Assembly (NCBI RefSeq): GCF_014650815.1
Contig: NZ_BMVR01000003.1
Coordinates: forward strand, 372,001-436,000
Source of the DNA: Streptomyces flavofungini
GTDB lineage: Bacteria; Actinomycetota; Actinomycetes; Streptomycetales; Streptomycetaceae
Direction: 5' to 3'
DNA: 64,000 nt
Shown: positions 52,200 through 61,454 of the stretch, one piece after another
Position numbering within the stretch: the stretch's first letter is position 1
Layout: every line of letters begins with the position of its first letter
Position numbers and translations under genes: made by a program
Notes under the pieces: model-generated
Seen by the model: the letters and a program-made list of their open reading frames with translations, nothing else
The model's database searches: none
What the model was told of the DNA's origin: nothing

Positions 52200-52844
52200 A
52201 TGGCTTCCCGACGCGCCGGCCGCAGCGCGGACTCCCCGACGTTCACCGAACAGGCGCGCCGCCGACAGCTCATCGAGTGCACGATCGACCTGATCTCCAC
52301 CAAGGGCTACCCCGCGACGTCCCTGTCCGCCATCGCGGAACAGGCGGGCCTGTCCAAGGCGGCCGTCCTTTACCACTTCGCCTCGAAGGACAACCTGACC
52401 CGCGCGGCGCTGAACCATGTCCTGGAGGAGTTCACCGCGTACGTCGGCGACCGCGTCGCGGCCGAGGAGGACCCGCGCGCCGCCGTGATCGCCTACGTCC
52501 GCGCGATGATCGGCTACCAGCAGGCGCACCGCCGCCACGTCCGGGTCATCACGGAGATGCTCCTCGACGACCACGGCGGCACCCGCCTCAAGACCCCCGG
52601 CAGCCACGACACGGCGGGCCGCTGGCAGGCCCTCGCCGACCTCCTCGCCGAGGGCCAGCAGGCGGGCACCTTCCGCGCGTTCGACGTCCGCACCGTCTCC
52701 CTCGCCGTCGGCGGCGCCATCGACGGCGTCATCGGCCACTGGCTGGCCCACCCCGACCTCGACCTGGACGCGGCGGCGGCCGAGCTGGAGACGTTCACGC
52801 TGAACGCGATCGGGGCCGGGGGCGGCGACCACGCCGACCGCTGA
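52200..52844 (+). CDS. TetR/AcrR family transcriptional regulator
   Basis: A 214-residue repressor. The DNA-binding helix-turn-helix spans about residues 17-62 (RRRQLIECTIDLISTKGYPA, TSLSAIAEQAGLSKAAVLYH, FASKDNL). The C-terminal ligand domain carries RHVRVITEMLLDDHGG near 115 and AVGGAIDGVIGHWLAHPDLD near 180. The ATG at 52200 is chosen over a GTG at 52191 because AAGAGG is then well spaced. A nested palindrome lies just upstream. Likely targets are itself, the oxidoreductase before it and the amidohydrolase after it. Confidence 0.9.
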   Translation: MASRRAGRSADSPTFTEQARRRQLIECTIDLISTKGYPATSLSAIAEQAGLSKAAVLYHFASKDNLTRAALNHVLEEFTAYVGDRVAAEEDPRAAVIAYVRAMIGYQQAHRRHVRVITEMLLDDHGGTRLKTPGSHDTAGRWQALADLLAEGQQAGTFRAFDVRTVSLAVGGAIDGVIGHWLAHPDLDLDAAAAELETFTLNAIGAGGGDHADR

Positions 52845-52974
52845 ACCGGGGGCGGGACGGGCACAGGGCGAACAGGTGTGTGCCCCGTGGGCCGTGGGCA
52901 GCACTTGGAGGGCGTCAGCCGTCGGCCGCCGGGGCCGGGGGCGACGCCGCAACCGCGTGCCGAAGGAGCGTCGC

Positions 52975-54252
52975 ATGGGCGTCAGCAGCCCCTCGTCCGA
53001 ACCGCAGGAGCCGTCCGCCGAGTCCCCACCCCCCGCCCTGCGCGGTCTCGACGCCGCCCTGCCCGAACTCGTCGCCCTGTACCGGGACCTGCACGCCCAC
53101 CCCGAGCTCCCCTTCGAGGAGCACCGCACCGCCGCCGAGATCGCCCGCCGGGCCGCCGCGTACGGGTACGACGTCACCCCCGGCGTGGGCCGCACCGGCG
53201 TCGTCGCCGTCCTCGACAACGGAGAAGGTCCCACCGTCCTGCTGCGCGCCGACTTCGACGCCCTGCCCCTCGTCGAACTCACCGGCCTGCCCTACGCGTC
53301 GCGCACCGAGGGCGTGACGCACGCCTGCGGCCACGACATGCACGTCACCTGCCTCCTCGGCGCCCTGAAGCTGCTGGCCGAGGCGCGCGGGAGCTGGCGC
53401 GGGCGGATCGTCGCCGCGTTCCAGCCCGCCGAGGAGATCGGCGAGGGCGCGCAGGCGATGGTCGACGACGGCCTCGTCGAGCGCTTCGGGACGCCCGACG
53501 TGGTGCTCGGCCAGCACGTCGCGCCGCTGCCCGCGGGCATGGTGGCCTGCCACGCCGGACCGGCGTTCGCGGCCACCGACTCGCTGAAGGTCGTCATGTA
53601 CGGCAAGGGCGCGCACGGTTCCCGGCCCGAGACGTCCGTCGACCCCGTGGTGATGGCCGCCGCGACGGTGATGCGGCTGCAGACCGTCGTCTCGCGCGAG
53701 GTCCCGGCAGGGGAGACGGCCGTGCTCACGGTGGGGTCGCTGCGGGCGGGCACGGTGGACAACGTCATCCCGGACGAGGCGGAGCTGCGGCTGAGCATCC
53801 GTTCGTACAAGGAGGACATCCGGGCCAGGATGCGCGCCGCCGTCGAGCGGATCGTGCGCGGCGAGGCATGGGTGGCGGGGGCCGACCGCGAGCCGGAGTT
53901 CACGCAGCTCGACGCGTTCCCGGTGCTCGTCAACGACGAGGCGGCGGTGGCCAGGACCATGGGTGCGATCGGCGCGGTCATCGGCGGCGGGCAGGTGATC
54001 GACCCGGGGCCCGTGACCGGCAGCGAGGACGTGGGGATCCTCGGCGCGGCGGCCAAGGCCCCGGTCTGCTACTGGCTGTTCGGCGGCTGCGACCCCGCGA
54101 CGTACGCCGCGGCGGCGGCCGCGGGCACCCTGGACCGCGACATCCCGTCCAACCACTCGCCCCGCTTCGCCCCCGAGGCCGCACCGGCCGTCACCACCGG
54201 CGTGACGGCGATGACGACGGCGGCGCTCGCCTGGCTGGGGCGGGTGGAGTGA
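52975..54252 (+). CDS. M20 family amidohydrolase / peptidase
   Basis: A 425-residue metal-dependent hydrolase of the aminoacylase/HipO type that would cleave N-acyl amino acids or similar amides. The metal-binding HACGHDMHVTCLLGALKLLA lies near residues 115-135 and FQPAEEIGEGAQAMVDDGLV near 155-175 carries catalytic Glu residues. GQHVAPLPAGM is near 185, and KGAHGSRPETSVDPVVMAA near 215 belongs to the dimerisation domain. The late His is present (NHSPRFAPE). AAGGAG lies 6 nt before the ATG. It follows the TetR gene by 130 nt on the same strand. Confidence 0.9.
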   Translation: MGVSSPSSEPQEPSAESPPPALRGLDAALPELVALYRDLHAHPELPFEEHRTAAEIARRAAAYGYDVTPGVGRTGVVAVLDNGEGPTVLLRADFDALPLVELTGLPYASRTEGVTHACGHDMHVTCLLGALKLLAEARGSWRGRIVAAFQPAEEIGEGAQAMVDDGLVERFGTPDVVLGQHVAPLPAGMVACHAGPAFAATDSLKVVMYGKGAHGSRPETSVDPVVMAAATVMRLQTVVSREVPAGETAVLTVGSLRAGTVDNVIPDEAELRLSIRSYKEDIRARMRAAVERIVRGEAWVAGADREPEFTQLDAFPVLVNDEAAVARTMGAIGAVIGGGQVIDPGPVTGSEDVGILGAAAKAPVCYWLFGGCDPATYAAAAAAGTLDRDIPSNHSPRFAPEAAPAVTTGVTAMTTAALAWLGRVE

Positions 54253-54317
54253 AGGTGGTAGGGACGGCGGGAGCGGGCGTGGCCGGGGCGGGTGGAGGGT
54301 GGCGTACGGCCTGAGGC

Positions 54318-55106
54318 TCAGCGCCAGTCGGGGGCGCCCGGCTCGGGCGCGGTGACGCTCTCGAGCCGGGTCCGGACCTCCCCCATGACCGCGACGACCC
54401 GGGCCTCGTGCTCCGCGCTGAGCCGGGCCACCGGCACCGAGCAGCTGATGGCGTCGGTGGCCGGTACGTCGTAGCGCAGGGCGAAGCCGAAGCCCACGAT
54501 GCCGGTCACCGTCTCCTCGCGGTCGATGGAGTAGCCGCGCTCGCGCGTTTCGGCGAGGTCGGCGAGCAGCGTGCTCCGGTCGGTGTGCGTGTTCTCCGTG
54601 TACGCGGCCAACGGGCCCTCGGGCAGCGGCAGTTCGGCGTCGGCGCGCTCGGCGAGCAGGGCCTTGCCGAGGGCACCGGCGTGCGCGGGGATCCGGCGGC
54701 CGACCCGGTTGAGGCTGCGCGCGTACTCGTGGGACTCGCGCGTCGCGAGGTAGACGACGTTCGGGCCGTCGAGCCGGGCCAGGTGGATCGTCTCGCCGAG
54801 GGCGTCCGATGCCTGGTCGAGGGCGGGGCGGACCCGGCGCACGCGCGGGTCGCCGTCCAGGTAGCCGGTGCCCGTGAGCAGCGCGCGGATGCCGATGCCG
54901 TAGAGGGACCCGGTCGTGTCGGAGCGCACCCAGCCGCAGTCGACGAGGGTCTGCAGGAGCTGGTACATGCTGCTGCGCGGCACGCCCAGTTCCGCGGCGA
55001 GTTCGTCCAGGCGGGCGGGGCGGTCGCCCCGGGCGGCGAGCAGTTCGAGCAGCTCCACGGTGCGGGCCGCCGACTTCACCCCGCGGGTCCCGCTCGTCTT
55101 CGCCAT
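54318..55106 (-). CDS. IclR family transcriptional regulator of the glucarate cluster
   Basis: A 262-residue regulator. The N-terminal winged helix (about 10-65) includes SAARTVELLELLAARGD, LDELAAELGVPRSSMYQLLQ and TLVDCGWVR. The C-terminal GAF-like effector domain includes ARLDGPNVVYLATRESHE near 108, the RRIPAHAGALGKALLAERAD motif near 135, and GIVGFGFALRYDVPATDAIS near 205. It is divergent from the glucarate genes, which it probably controls in response to a pathway sugar acid. A promoter-like region with an ATGCA/TGCAT dyad lies between them. Confidence 0.9.
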   Translation of the reverse strand: MAKTSGTRGVKSAARTVELLELLAARGDRPARLDELAAELGVPRSSMYQLLQTLVDCGWVRSDTTGSLYGIGIRALLTGTGYLDGDPRVRRVRPALDQASDALGETIHLARLDGPNVVYLATRESHEYARSLNRVGRRIPAHAGALGKALLAERADAELPLPEGPLAAYTENTHTDRSTLLADLAETRERGYSIDREETVTGIVGFGFALRYDVPATDAISCSVPVARLSAEHEARVVAVMGEVRTRLESVTAPEPGAPDWR

Positions 55107-55219
55107 GGCCACATCGTAATTCCGCGCGCCGCCCGGCCGCCGTGCGCATCGTCGTCGCCGTACGCAGGGGCGTCGCCACGCCCGTGGGCGGGCCGTCCGC
55201 ATCGGCGCTGTCGCACCCA

Positions 55220-55277
55220 TTGACCGCGCCCGTTCATCACCATAGCCTCCGTTCTCATACATGCACACCATCTGCAT
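55220..55277 (+). promoter_or_regulatory. Promoter and dyad upstream of the glucarate operon
   Basis: TTGACC at 55220 and TAGCCT at 55243 are spaced 17 bases, close to the streptomycete vegetative consensus. Downstream, ATGCA-N7-TGCAT (55261-55277) is an inverted repeat in a locally AT-rich stretch, placed where a bound IclR repressor would block transcription. The start site has not been tested. Confidence 0.4.
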
Positions 55278-55283
55278 ACAGGG

Positions 55284-56270
55284 ATGAGATTCAGGATGCG
55301 GTTCAGCAGGGAGACCGAGGACGTGGTCCGGCGGCTGCGGGACGGTATGACGCGCGGAGTACTGTCCTTCCCGCTCACGAGCCTGCGGCAGGACGGTGGC
55401 CTGGACCTGGAGTCCTACCGGGCGTACCTGACCGGCCAGTTGAGCACCGCCCCGGGCGCGGGCGGGCCGGGCGCGGTGTTCCCCGCCTGCGGCACCGGGG
55501 AGTTCTTCTCGCTGGACGAGGACGAGTACCGCGCGGTCGTCGAGGCCACGGTCGAGATCGCCGCCGGGCGGCTGCCCGTGGTCGCGGGTGTCGGGTACGG
55601 CTGGGCGCAGGCGCTGCGGTTCGCCCGGATCGCGCAAGAGGCGGGCGCCGACGCCCTGTTGGTGCTCCCGCACTATCTCGTCGAGGCGCCGCAGGACGGC
55701 CTCGTCGAGCAACTGCGCCAGCTCGCCCGCGGGACGACGCTGCCCCTCATCGCGTACCAGCGCGGCCAGGTCGCCTTCACCCCCCGAAGCCTGCGCCGCA
55801 TCGCGGAGATCCCCACGGTCGTCGGCCTCAAGGACGGGCACAGCGACCTCGACCGGCTGCAGCGCCTCACCCTGGCCGCGCCCGACGGCTTCCTCTTCTT
55901 CAACGGCGCCGCCACCGCCGAGATCCAGGCCCGCGCGTACGCGGCCGTCGGCGTCCCGGCCTACTCCTCGGCCGTGCACGCCTTCGCGCCGGAGATCGCG
56001 GGCGCCTGCTTCACCGCTCTGCGGGACAGCGACGACGCGGCGGTGGACCGGCTGCTGCGCGACTTCTACGTGCCGCTGGTCGAACTGCGCGACCGGGTGC
56101 CCGGGTACGCCGTCGCCCTCGTCAAGGCCGCGGCCCGGCTGCGCGGACTGCCGGTCGGGCCCGTGCGCGCCCCGCTCGTCGACCCGGGCCCCGCCGACCT
56201 CGCCGACCTGGAGAAGATCCTCGACGACGGCCTGAAGCTCGCCGGAGCCAGGCACTCGCACGCCGCCTGA
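55284..56270 (+). CDS. kdgD: 5-dehydro-4-deoxyglucarate dehydratase
   Basis: A 328-residue enzyme of the dihydrodipicolinate synthase/aldolase superfamily. It converts 5-dehydro-4-deoxyglucarate to 2-oxoglutarate semialdehyde, water and CO2 in glucarate catabolism. GVLSFPLTSLRQDGGLD opens the barrel, GAVFPACGTGEFFSLDEDEY near 70 is the family GTGE motif, IAYQRGQVAF near 155 carries the catalytic Tyr, and VVGLKDGHSDL near 180 the Schiff-base Lys. The ATG at 55284 has a poorly spaced site; a GTG at 55323 with AGGGAG upstream may be the true start. It is the first gene of the operon. Confidence 0.9.
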   Translation: MRFRMRFSRETEDVVRRLRDGMTRGVLSFPLTSLRQDGGLDLESYRAYLTGQLSTAPGAGGPGAVFPACGTGEFFSLDEDEYRAVVEATVEIAAGRLPVVAGVGYGWAQALRFARIAQEAGADALLVLPHYLVEAPQDGLVEQLRQLARGTTLPLIAYQRGQVAFTPRSLRRIAEIPTVVGLKDGHSDLDRLQRLTLAAPDGFLFFNGAATAEIQARAYAAVGVPAYSSAVHAFAPEIAGACFTALRDSDDAAVDRLLRDFYVPLVELRDRVPGYAVALVKAAARLRGLPVGPVRAPLVDPGPADLADLEKILDDGLKLAGARHSHAA

Positions 56271-56366
56271 CGGACCGTCATCGAATCCGCTCGCCCAACA
56301 GCCCCCAGGCGCGCGGCGGGTGAGCGCCCGAGACCCACCTGCTCAACCGTTCGAAGGGGAACGGAC

Positions 56367-57704
56367 ATGCCTCTCCTCGTGGTCGGGATCAGCGTGCTCG
56401 TGCTGCTGCTCCTCATGACCCGCCTGAAACTCAACGGATTCGCCGCGCTGCTGCTCGTGGCGGTCGGCGTCGCGCTCGTCCGCGGGATACCGGTCGCCGA
56501 CATCCCCGACGTCCTCTCCGAGGGCATCGGGGGCCAGATCGGCGACACGATGCTCACCATCGGGCTCGGCGCCATGGTCGGCCGGGTCCTGGGCGACTCC
56601 GGCGCGGCGCAGCGGATCGCGGGCAGGCTGCTCGCCGCGTTCGGGCCGCGCTGGGTGCAGGTGGCGATGGTGGTCACGGCCATGCTCATCGGCGTGACCA
56701 TGTTCTACGAGGTCGCCTTCGTCATCATCGTGCCCATCGCCTTCACGCTGGTCCGGGTCACCGGGGCGAAGCTGCTGTGGGTGGGCCTGCCGATGTCCAT
56801 CGCCCTGTCGACCATGCACAGCTTCCTGCCGCCGCACCCCGGCCCCACCGCCGTGGCCTCGACGTTCCACACGTCGGTCGGCCACACCCTCTGCTACGGG
56901 CTGTTCATCGCCGTGCCCATCGGCGCTCTCGTCGCGCTCGCGTGGCCGAGGCTGCCGTTCATCAAGGTGATGAACCCCGCCGTCCCCAGGGGCCTGGTCG
57001 GCGAGGGCGAGTTCACCGACGAGGAGATGCCGGGCCTCGGCTGGTCGCTGTTCGTGGCGCTGTTCCCCGTGGTGCTGATCGCCGGGGCCGCCGTGACGGA
57101 CATGGCCACGTCCGGCGAGCGCCCGTTCCTGCACGTCGTCGCCTTCATCGGGTCGCCGCCGATCGCGCTCCTCCTCACCCTGTCCCTCGCGACCTGGGCG
57201 TTCGGGCCCCGCATCGGCCGCGGCATGGCGGACGTCAGCGCCTCCTGCACCTCGGCGGCCCAGGCGATGGCGATGATCCTCCTCGTCATCGGGGCGGGCG
57301 GCGCCTTCAAGAACGTCCTCGTCGAAGGCGGCATCTCCGACTACATCAAGGACGCCACCGACACCTGGACCATCTCGCCGATCGTCCTGGCCTGGCTCAT
57401 CGCGGTCATCCTCCGCGTGGCCCTCGGCTCCGCGACGGTCGCCGTCGTCGCCGCCTCCGGCGTGGTCCTCCCGATCCTCGCCGGCAGCGGCATCCACCCC
57501 GAGATCATGGTGCTCGCCGTCTCCTGCGGCTCCATCGCCTGCTCCCACGTCAACGACCCGGGCTTCTGGCTGTTCAAGGAGTACTTCAACCTGACGGTCA
57601 TCGAGGCGATCAAAGTCCGCACCACGTACACGACGGTCCTCGCGATCCTGGGCCTCGGCGGTGTCCTGGCCCTGGAGCGGACGCTGGACGTCCTCCACCT
57701 CTGA
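56367..57704 (+). CDS. GntP family permease (gluconate/glucarate uptake)
   Basis: A 445-residue inner-membrane symporter with about 12 helices. Family marks are MTRLKLNGFAALLLVAVGVA near the start, GLGAMVGRVLGDSGAAQRIA near 75, FYEVAFVIIVPI near 115, SFLPPHPGPTAVA near 153, and CGSIACSHVNDPGFWLFKEY near the end. GntP proteins take up gluconate and related sugar acids with protons; placement between kdgD and gudD points to D-glucarate or galactarate here. GGGGA precedes the ATG. Confidence 0.92.
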   Translation: MPLLVVGISVLVLLLLMTRLKLNGFAALLLVAVGVALVRGIPVADIPDVLSEGIGGQIGDTMLTIGLGAMVGRVLGDSGAAQRIAGRLLAAFGPRWVQVAMVVTAMLIGVTMFYEVAFVIIVPIAFTLVRVTGAKLLWVGLPMSIALSTMHSFLPPHPGPTAVASTFHTSVGHTLCYGLFIAVPIGALVALAWPRLPFIKVMNPAVPRGLVGEGEFTDEEMPGLGWSLFVALFPVVLIAGAAVTDMATSGERPFLHVVAFIGSPPIALLLTLSLATWAFGPRIGRGMADVSASCTSAAQAMAMILLVIGAGGAFKNVLVEGGISDYIKDATDTWTISPIVLAWLIAVILRVALGSATVAVVAASGVVLPILAGSGIHPEIMVLAVSCGSIACSHVNDPGFWLFKEYFNLTVIEAIKVRTTYTTVLAILGLGGVLALERTLDVLHL

Positions 57705-57761
57705 ACGCTCCGCCCCTCCCTCAGCCCCTCCCTCACCTCCTCCGGAAGGACCCCGCCCGGC

Positions 57762-59096
57762 ATGAGCAGCCAGCCGACCGTCACGCACTTCGCCGTCTAC
57801 CCGGTCGCGGGCCGCGACTGCATGGAGCTGAACCTCTCCGGCGCGCACGGCCCGTACTTCACCCGCAACATCGTGGTCCTCAAGGACTCCGAGGGCCGCA
57901 CGGGCCTGGGGGAGGTGCCGGGCGGCGAGAAGATCACGCAGACGCTACGGGACGCCGAACCTCTGGTCGTCGGGGCCGAGTTGGGCAACTACAAGCAGGT
58001 CCTCCGTGCGTTGGGGAGCCGGTTCGCGGACCGTGACGCGGGTGGGCGCGGCGCCCAGACCTTCGACCTGCGGACCACGGTGCACGCCGTCACGGCCGTC
58101 GAGTCGGCCCTGCTCGACCTGCTCGGCCAGCACCTCGACGTGCCGGTCGCGGCCCTCCTCGGCGACGGCCAGCAGCGCGATTCCGTACGCGTACTCGGCT
58201 ATCTCTTCTACGTCGGCGACCCGGACCGCACCGACCTCGACTACGTCCGGGAGCCCGGCGCGGACGTCGACTGGTACCGCATCCGGCACGAGGAGGCGCT
58301 CACCCCGGAGGCGATCGTCCGCCAGGCCGAGGCGACCCACGCCCGGTACGGCTTCCGGGACTTCAAGCTCAAGGGCGGAGTCCTGCCGGGCCCCGAGGAG
58401 GTCGAGGCGATCCGCGCCCTCAAGGCCCGCTTCCCCGAGGCGCGGATCACCCTGGACCCGAACGGCGCCTGGTCCCTGCGCGAGGCCATCGACCTGTGCG
58501 CGCCCCTGGTCGGCACCCTCGCCTACGCCGAGGACCCCTGCGGAGCCGAGGACGGCTACTCGGGCCGCGAGATCCTGGCCGAGTTCCGCCGCGCCACCGG
58601 CCTGCCGACCGCGACCAACATGATCGCCACCGACTGGCGCCAGCTGACCCACGCCCTCGCCCTCCAGTCGGTCTCCATCCCCCTGGCCGACCCGCACTTC
58701 TGGACCATGCAGGGCTCGGTCCGCGTCGCCCAACTCTGCAACTCCCTGGGCCTGACCTGGGGCTGCCACTCCAACAACCACTTCGACATCTCCCTCGCCA
58801 TGGTCACCCACTGCGGCGCCGCGGCCCCCGGCTCGTACAACGCCCTGGACACCCACTGGATCTGGCAGGAGGGCCTGGAACGCCTGACGGTCACCCCGCC
58901 CCGGATCATCAACGGCGAGATATCCGTCCCCGACGCCCCGGGCCTCGGCATCACCCTCGACACCGACCGCCTCCACGCGGCCCACGACCTCTACCAGGAG
59001 AAGGCCCTGGGCGCGCGCGACGACAGCACCGGGATGCAGTACCTCATCCCCGGTTGGCGGTTCGACGCGAAGCGCCCTTGCCTGGTCCGCCCATGA
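57762..59096 (+). CDS. gudD: Glucarate dehydratase
   Basis: A 444-residue enzyme of the enolase superfamily that dehydrates D-glucarate (or L-idarate) to 5-dehydro-4-deoxyglucarate, the substrate of kdgD. The KxK motif is [10 protein letters not shown] near 205, metal ligands lie in [10 protein letters not shown] near 230 and in the [11 protein letters not shown] stretch, [11 protein letters not shown] is near 285, and the catalytic His lies in [17 protein letters not shown] near 335. The length equals the E. coli enzyme closely. It is the third gene of the operon, 57 nt after the permease. Confidence 0.93.
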   Translation: MSSQPTVTHFAVYPVAGRDCMELNLSGAHGPYFTRNIVVLKDSEGRTGLGEVPGGEKITQTLRDAEPLVVGAELGNYKQVLRALGSRFADRDAGGRGAQTFDLRTTVHAVTAVESALLDLLGQHLDVPVAALLGDGQQRDSVRVLGYLFYVGDPDRTDLDYVREPGADVDWYRIRHEEALTPEAIVRQAEATHARYGFRDFKLKGGVLPGPEEVEAIRALKARFPEARITLDPNGAWSLREAIDLCAPLVGTLAYAEDPCGAEDGYSGREILAEFRRATGLPTATNMIATDWRQLTHALALQSVSIPLADPHFWTMQGSVRVAQLCNSLGLTWGCHSNNHFDISLAMVTHCGAAAPGSYNALDTHWIWQEGLERLTVTPPRIINGEISVPDAPGLGITLDTDRLHAAHDLYQEKALGARDDSTGMQYLIPGWRFDAKRPCLVRP

Positions 59097-59153
59097 CGGA
59101 GCGTCACACTCCAGGCATCGTCATCCATGGCGACAATCCGGCGCTCTGTCGAC

Positions 59154-60316
59154 CTACGAGGTCGAGTGCGGCGCCGCCGACGGCTCCAGCATGGTTTCCA
59201 GGTTCTTCCGGGCGATCTGCTTGCGGAACTCCCCCTCGTAGCCGGGGTCACCGGAGTCGTGCATGGTCTGGGTCATCCAGACCGCGGAGGCCTGGCGCTC
59301 CCAGGTGTGGTTCAGGCAGGTGTCGGAGTAGCCGTCGAGCAGGCTCGAGTCGTTCTTCTCGACGTGCTGGACGACCCCGCGGGCGAGTACGTCGGCGTCG
59401 TGGAGGGCGAGACTCATGCCTTGCGCGCTCATCGGAGAGATGAGGTGGGCCGCGTCCCCGAGAAGGTAGAGCCGCCCGAAGCCCATGGGGCTGAAGACCA
59501 CTCCGCGCAGCGGCACGACCTGCTTGTTCGTGATCGGGCCCTGGGGGTCCACGGGTGTACCGAAGCGTGCCTCCAGTTCGGTCCAGACGCGCTCGTCGGG
59601 CCACTGCTCGACGGTGTCGGTGAGCGGGCACTGCAGGTAGAGGCGACTCGCGTGCGGGCCGCGGGTGATCTGCGCGGCGAAGCCGCGCGCGTGCACGGCC
59701 AGCACGGCCAGGGGGTCCGCCGGTGCCTCCGTCAGCACGGTCAGCCAGGCGTAGCCGAACTCGTGGGTGAAGCAGGTGAGGACGTCCTCGGGGATGGCCG
59801 TCCTGCTGACGCCGCGGTAGCCGTCGGCCCCTGCGACGAAGTCGCAGGTGACCGTCCGTGTCGAGCCGTCGGCCTCCCGGTAGCGCACCAGCGGCTGCTC
59901 GGTGCCGATGTCGTGCAGCGACAGGTCCCGCGCCTCGAAGCGCAGGTCACCGCCATCGCGCAGGAAGACCCTGATCAGGTTGCGAACGAGGACCTGCTGC
60001 GGGCAGAACGCCCCGTCGACATCGTCCTCGCCCCTCTTCCACTGCCGCTTCTCCCCATCGATGAGCAGCGGCATCCCCGAGTCGGAGTCACCGTGGCTGT
60101 GGCCCTCCACGGCCTCGCCCACCCCCCACTCGTTCAGTACGCGCACGCCGCCGCCATCGATAGCCCCGCCCGCTGCCGCTGCTCCACGTATGCACGGCTC
60201 TGCTTCTCAAGGACGACGCACCCGACCCCCTTCCGCAGGAGGAAGTTGCCCAGCGCGAGTCCGGCGACTCCGCCCCCTACGATCACGACGGTCGTGTCCT
60301 TGCCGGTGTTGGTCAT
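59154..60316 (-). pseudogene. PobA-like FAD monooxygenase interrupted by a frameshift
   Basis: From ATG 60316 the frame reads TVVIVGGGVAGLALGNFLLR, the FAD-binding motif of class A flavin monooxygenases such as 4-hydroxybenzoate hydroxylase, up to EQRQRAG near 60165. One base appears to be missing in the following G-run (about 60163-60168), and the rest continues in the next frame: GGGVRVLNEWGVG, then GDAAHLISPMSAQGMSLALH near the end and a normal C-terminus. Only this one change breaks an otherwise well-kept gene, so recent loss or a sequencing error are both possible. It lies downstream of an AraC-family gene on the same strand. Confidence 0.75.
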
Positions 60317-60505
60317 GGTCTTCGAGCTCCTTGCGCACAGTGGGGCCGCACGTGCCGGAGCGTGAACGGTCGTGCCGTTCCGCCGGCGCGGCGTTACTGA
60401 CACCACTGTGGAACCCGACCCCGGCCGTCACCAACCGGTGAATGGACAGGCGATGCCGAAAACCCGCCAACATGGCGTGCTCGGCAGGGGCCTCGGGCGA
60501 GGCCG

Positions 60506-61297
60506 CTACGGCGCCGCGGGGCTGTGGCGCAGGTCCGCCTGGTAGCTGCCCGGGGTCTGGCCGACGACGTCATGGAAGGCGTCGATGAAGCTGGACGGGT
60601 TCGACCAGCCGCACGCCATCGCGGTGTCGGTGACCGACATGCCGGACGTCAGGTGGGCCAGGGCGTGGTGGATGCGCAAGATGGTGCGCCACCGGTGGAA
60701 GCTCATGCCGAGCTCGGTGTGGAACAGGCGGCTCAGGGTGCGCTCGCTGGCCCCCGCGGCGCGTCCGAGATCCGCCAGGGTCGCGGGCCGGGCGGGATCG
60801 GCGTGCAGGAGGCCGGTGGCGGCGCGCAGCCGGTCGTCCTTGGGTTCGGGCAGGTGCAGGGACTGCTCAGGGGCGTCGGACAGCTCGTCGATGGCTACGG
60901 CGAGCAGCCGCTGGTGGGCGCCGGGACGCCTCTCGGGCCGGTCACCGGTCAGGGCCAGTACGGCCTCGCGCAGCAGCGGGCTGACCGCGAACACGCTGGG
61001 GTGTTCGGGGAGTTGGCCGCACAGGTCGACCGGAATCGTCAGCAGGCGTGCGTCGGTGCGGCCGTAGAAGTGGTGGGAGTGGGCGAAGCCGGGCGGCGTC
61101 CAGGTCACACGGTTGGCCGGGGCCACCCAGGTGCCGCGCCCGGTCGTGGTGGCCAGCGTCCCGGCTGCCGCGTAGACGAGTTGACCCGCCACGTGAGCGT
61201 GGGGGGCCATCGTGTAGCCGTGCGGAATCCACCCGGCGCCGCTGGGCACGTCCTGCGGCTCCGAGGGTCCCGAAGAGGGGTGGCGGCTTTTCGGCAT
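60506..61297 (-). CDS. AraC family transcriptional regulator
   Basis: A 263-residue regulator. The N-terminal cupin-like sensing domain (about 25-100) contains APHAHVAGQLVYAAAGTLAT and ANRVTWTPPGFAHSHHFYG. The C-terminal pair of helix-turn-helices includes LADLGRAAGASERTLSRLFH near 170 and VTDTAMACGWSNPSSFIDAF near 225. The layout fits the subgroup that controls efflux or aromatic-compound genes. The next gene on its strand is the frameshifted FAD monooxygenase, its most likely target. Confidence 0.9.
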   Translation of the reverse strand: MPKSRHPSSGPSEPQDVPSGAGWIPHGYTMAPHAHVAGQLVYAAAGTLATTTGRGTWVAPANRVTWTPPGFAHSHHFYGRTDARLLTIPVDLCGQLPEHPSVFAVSPLLREAVLALTGDRPERRPGAHQRLLAVAIDELSDAPEQSLHLPEPKDDRLRAATGLLHADPARPATLADLGRAAGASERTLSRLFHTELGMSFHRWRTILRIHHALAHLTSGMSVTDTAMACGWSNPSSFIDAFHDVVGQTPGSYQADLRHSPAAP

Positions 61298-61454
61298 CAG
61301 GAGTCAGCCTACGGGTGGTGCGCGCGGCGGTGCGGGCCGATGCCGTCCGCGTGTCGGAACGTACTCGATGGCGTGCTGCCACCCGGTGCGGCCCGCGTTC
61401 GACCTTGAGAGCCGCCTGCACGGGCAGGACGGACCCGGCTCCGCGGTCTCCGCT

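Noticed and set aside
59094..59106. TGACG-GAG-CGTCA hairpin at the gudD stop considered as a terminator
   Set aside because: A 5-bp stem overlapping the stop codon is too short to support in this GC background.
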